Part shown: positions 6,330 through 6,575 of the stretch, piece after piece
Position numbering within the stretch: position 1 is the first letter of the stretch
Layout of the letters: every line of letters starts with the position of its first letter
Source of the DNA: an uncultured Pseudorhodobacter sp.
Lineage (GTDB): Bacteria; Pseudomonadota; Alphaproteobacteria; Rhodobacterales; Rhodobacteraceae
Direction of reading: 5' to 3'
Assembly (NCBI GenBank): GCA_945957495.1
Contig: CAMFLG010000188.1
Location: 1 to 6,575, forward strand
DNA: 6,575 nucleotides
Program-made: the position numbers and the translations under genes
The notes under the pieces: generated by a model
What the model saw: the letters and a program-made list of their open reading frames with translations, nothing else
What the model was told of the DNA's origin: nothing
Databases searched by the model: none

Positions 6330-6411
6330 GCTTGCCCGGACACTAGGCCCGGTCTTTGCCCGCTTCAAGGTGCGGCGTGTCCCGGGTTGGGACTGTTTTC
6401 GGGGTAAGCGA

Positions 6412-6417
6412 AGTCAA
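6412..6417 (-). promoter_or_regulatory. Candidate -35 element of the ctaA promoter
   Basis: TTGACT on the minus strand closely matches a sigma-70 -35 hexamer, about 100 bp upstream of the ctaA start. The matching -10 region at 17-bp spacing (AGTCCC) is poor, which is not unusual for alphaproteobacterial promoters but keeps confidence low. Confidence 0.35.
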
Positions 6418-6467
6418 TGGGTTAGCGCAGGGATTCAGGTTTTCTTAACGATTGGGGCCGTGAGCCG

Positions 6468-6489
6468 CCAAATCCTTCGAAGGATTTGG
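6468..6489. repeat. 22-bp perfect palindrome A upstream of ctaA
   Basis: The left arm CCAAATCCTTC is followed immediately by its exact reverse complement GAAGGATTTGG, centred at 6478/6479. It is the distal member of a pair, one base from palindrome B, located 27 bp beyond the stop codon of the partial gene. As RNA it would form a hairpin with a minimal loop in either direction. A role as terminator or repeated extragenic element is likely but unproven. Confidence 0.85.
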
Positions 6490-6490
6490 A

Positions 6491-6512
6491 CCGGATTTTT
6501 CGAAAAATCCGG
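6491..6512. terminator. 22-bp perfect palindrome B after the partial gene, probable terminator hairpin
   Basis: The left arm CCGGATTTTTC is followed immediately by its reverse complement GAAAAATCCGG, centred at 6501/6502. It begins 3 bp after the stop codon of the minus-strand partial gene, the usual place for a terminator. No T-tract follows, but the stem itself contains a T-run. Together with palindrome A it may separate that gene's transcript from ctaA. Confidence 0.6.
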
Positions 6513-6515
6513 GGC

Positions 6516-6575
6516 CTAGACGCCCAGCGCGCGGCGCATCAGGTTCAGGCCGGTGACGACCAGCAGCACCTGCGT
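6516..6575 (-). CDS. 3' end of an unidentified gene (last 19 codons)
   Basis: The minus strand from the window edge reads TQVLLVVTGLNLMRRALGV and then TAG (6518-6516). The segment is hydrophobic and closes with a basic cluster (MRR), consistent with the last helix of an inner-membrane protein, for example a TauE/SafE (TSUP)-type permease; that suggestion is speculative. Support for coding is the in-frame stop placed 3 bp before the palindrome pair. The gene starts outside the window, so function cannot be assigned. Confidence 0.5.
   Translation of the reverse strand, partial: TQVLLVVTGLNLMRRALGV

Noticed and set aside
6315..6368. Longer ctaA start at 6368
   Set aside because: It adds 18 residues without a Shine-Dalgarno sequence, whereas the ATG at 6314 has AAAAGGGGG at ideal spacing.

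Overview
The window looks like ordinary chromosome from a high-GC alphaproteobacterium, most likely a Rhodobacterales/Rhodobacteraceae member. The case rests on GC-rich codon use, a type-2 (COX15-like) heme A synthase, tight ATGA gene overlaps, and short perfect palindromes with a TTCGAA-type centre between genes. This placement is inferred from sequence style and gene content; no database search was possible.

Layout, left to right. (1) 28-768, minus: a 246-aa protein made of two tandem copies of a GIY-YIG/T5orf172-like module. (2) 769-969: a divergent intergenic region. (3) 970-1446, plus: a small multi-pass membrane protein resembling DUF6790. (4) 1600-2388, plus: an enoyl-CoA hydratase/isomerase-fold protein of the ECHDC3-like type, in which both classical catalytic glutamates are replaced. 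(5) 2389-2504: a convergent gap with a 16-bp perfect palindrome and an AT-rich inverted repeat. (6) 6314 down to 2505, minus: a three-gene cluster of ctaA (heme A synthase), an M32 carboxypeptidase and an MFS transporter. (7) 6315-6515: the ctaA leader/promoter region, with two back-to-back 22-bp perfect palindromes next to (8) the last 19 codons of a further minus-strand gene cut by the window end.

The minus-strand cluster is the most integrated unit. The ctaA stop and the M32 start share an ATGA, which implies translational coupling. The M32/MFS junction carries a 14-bp tandem duplication. It appears to have converted an ancestral GTGA overlap into a 10-nt gap, so the MFS gene starts at the second GTG. 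CtaA makes heme A for cytochrome aa3 oxidase. The peptidase and transporter have no obvious biochemical link to it beyond position, though peptide or amino-acid salvage is conceivable.

I see no CRISPR array, tRNA/rRNA, transposase, phage gene or recognisable defence island. The points most worth a second look are the duplicated GIY-YIG-like protein, the 14-bp duplication at the coupled start, the glutamate-less crotonase and the paired palindromes. None of these by itself amounts to a new multi-gene system.
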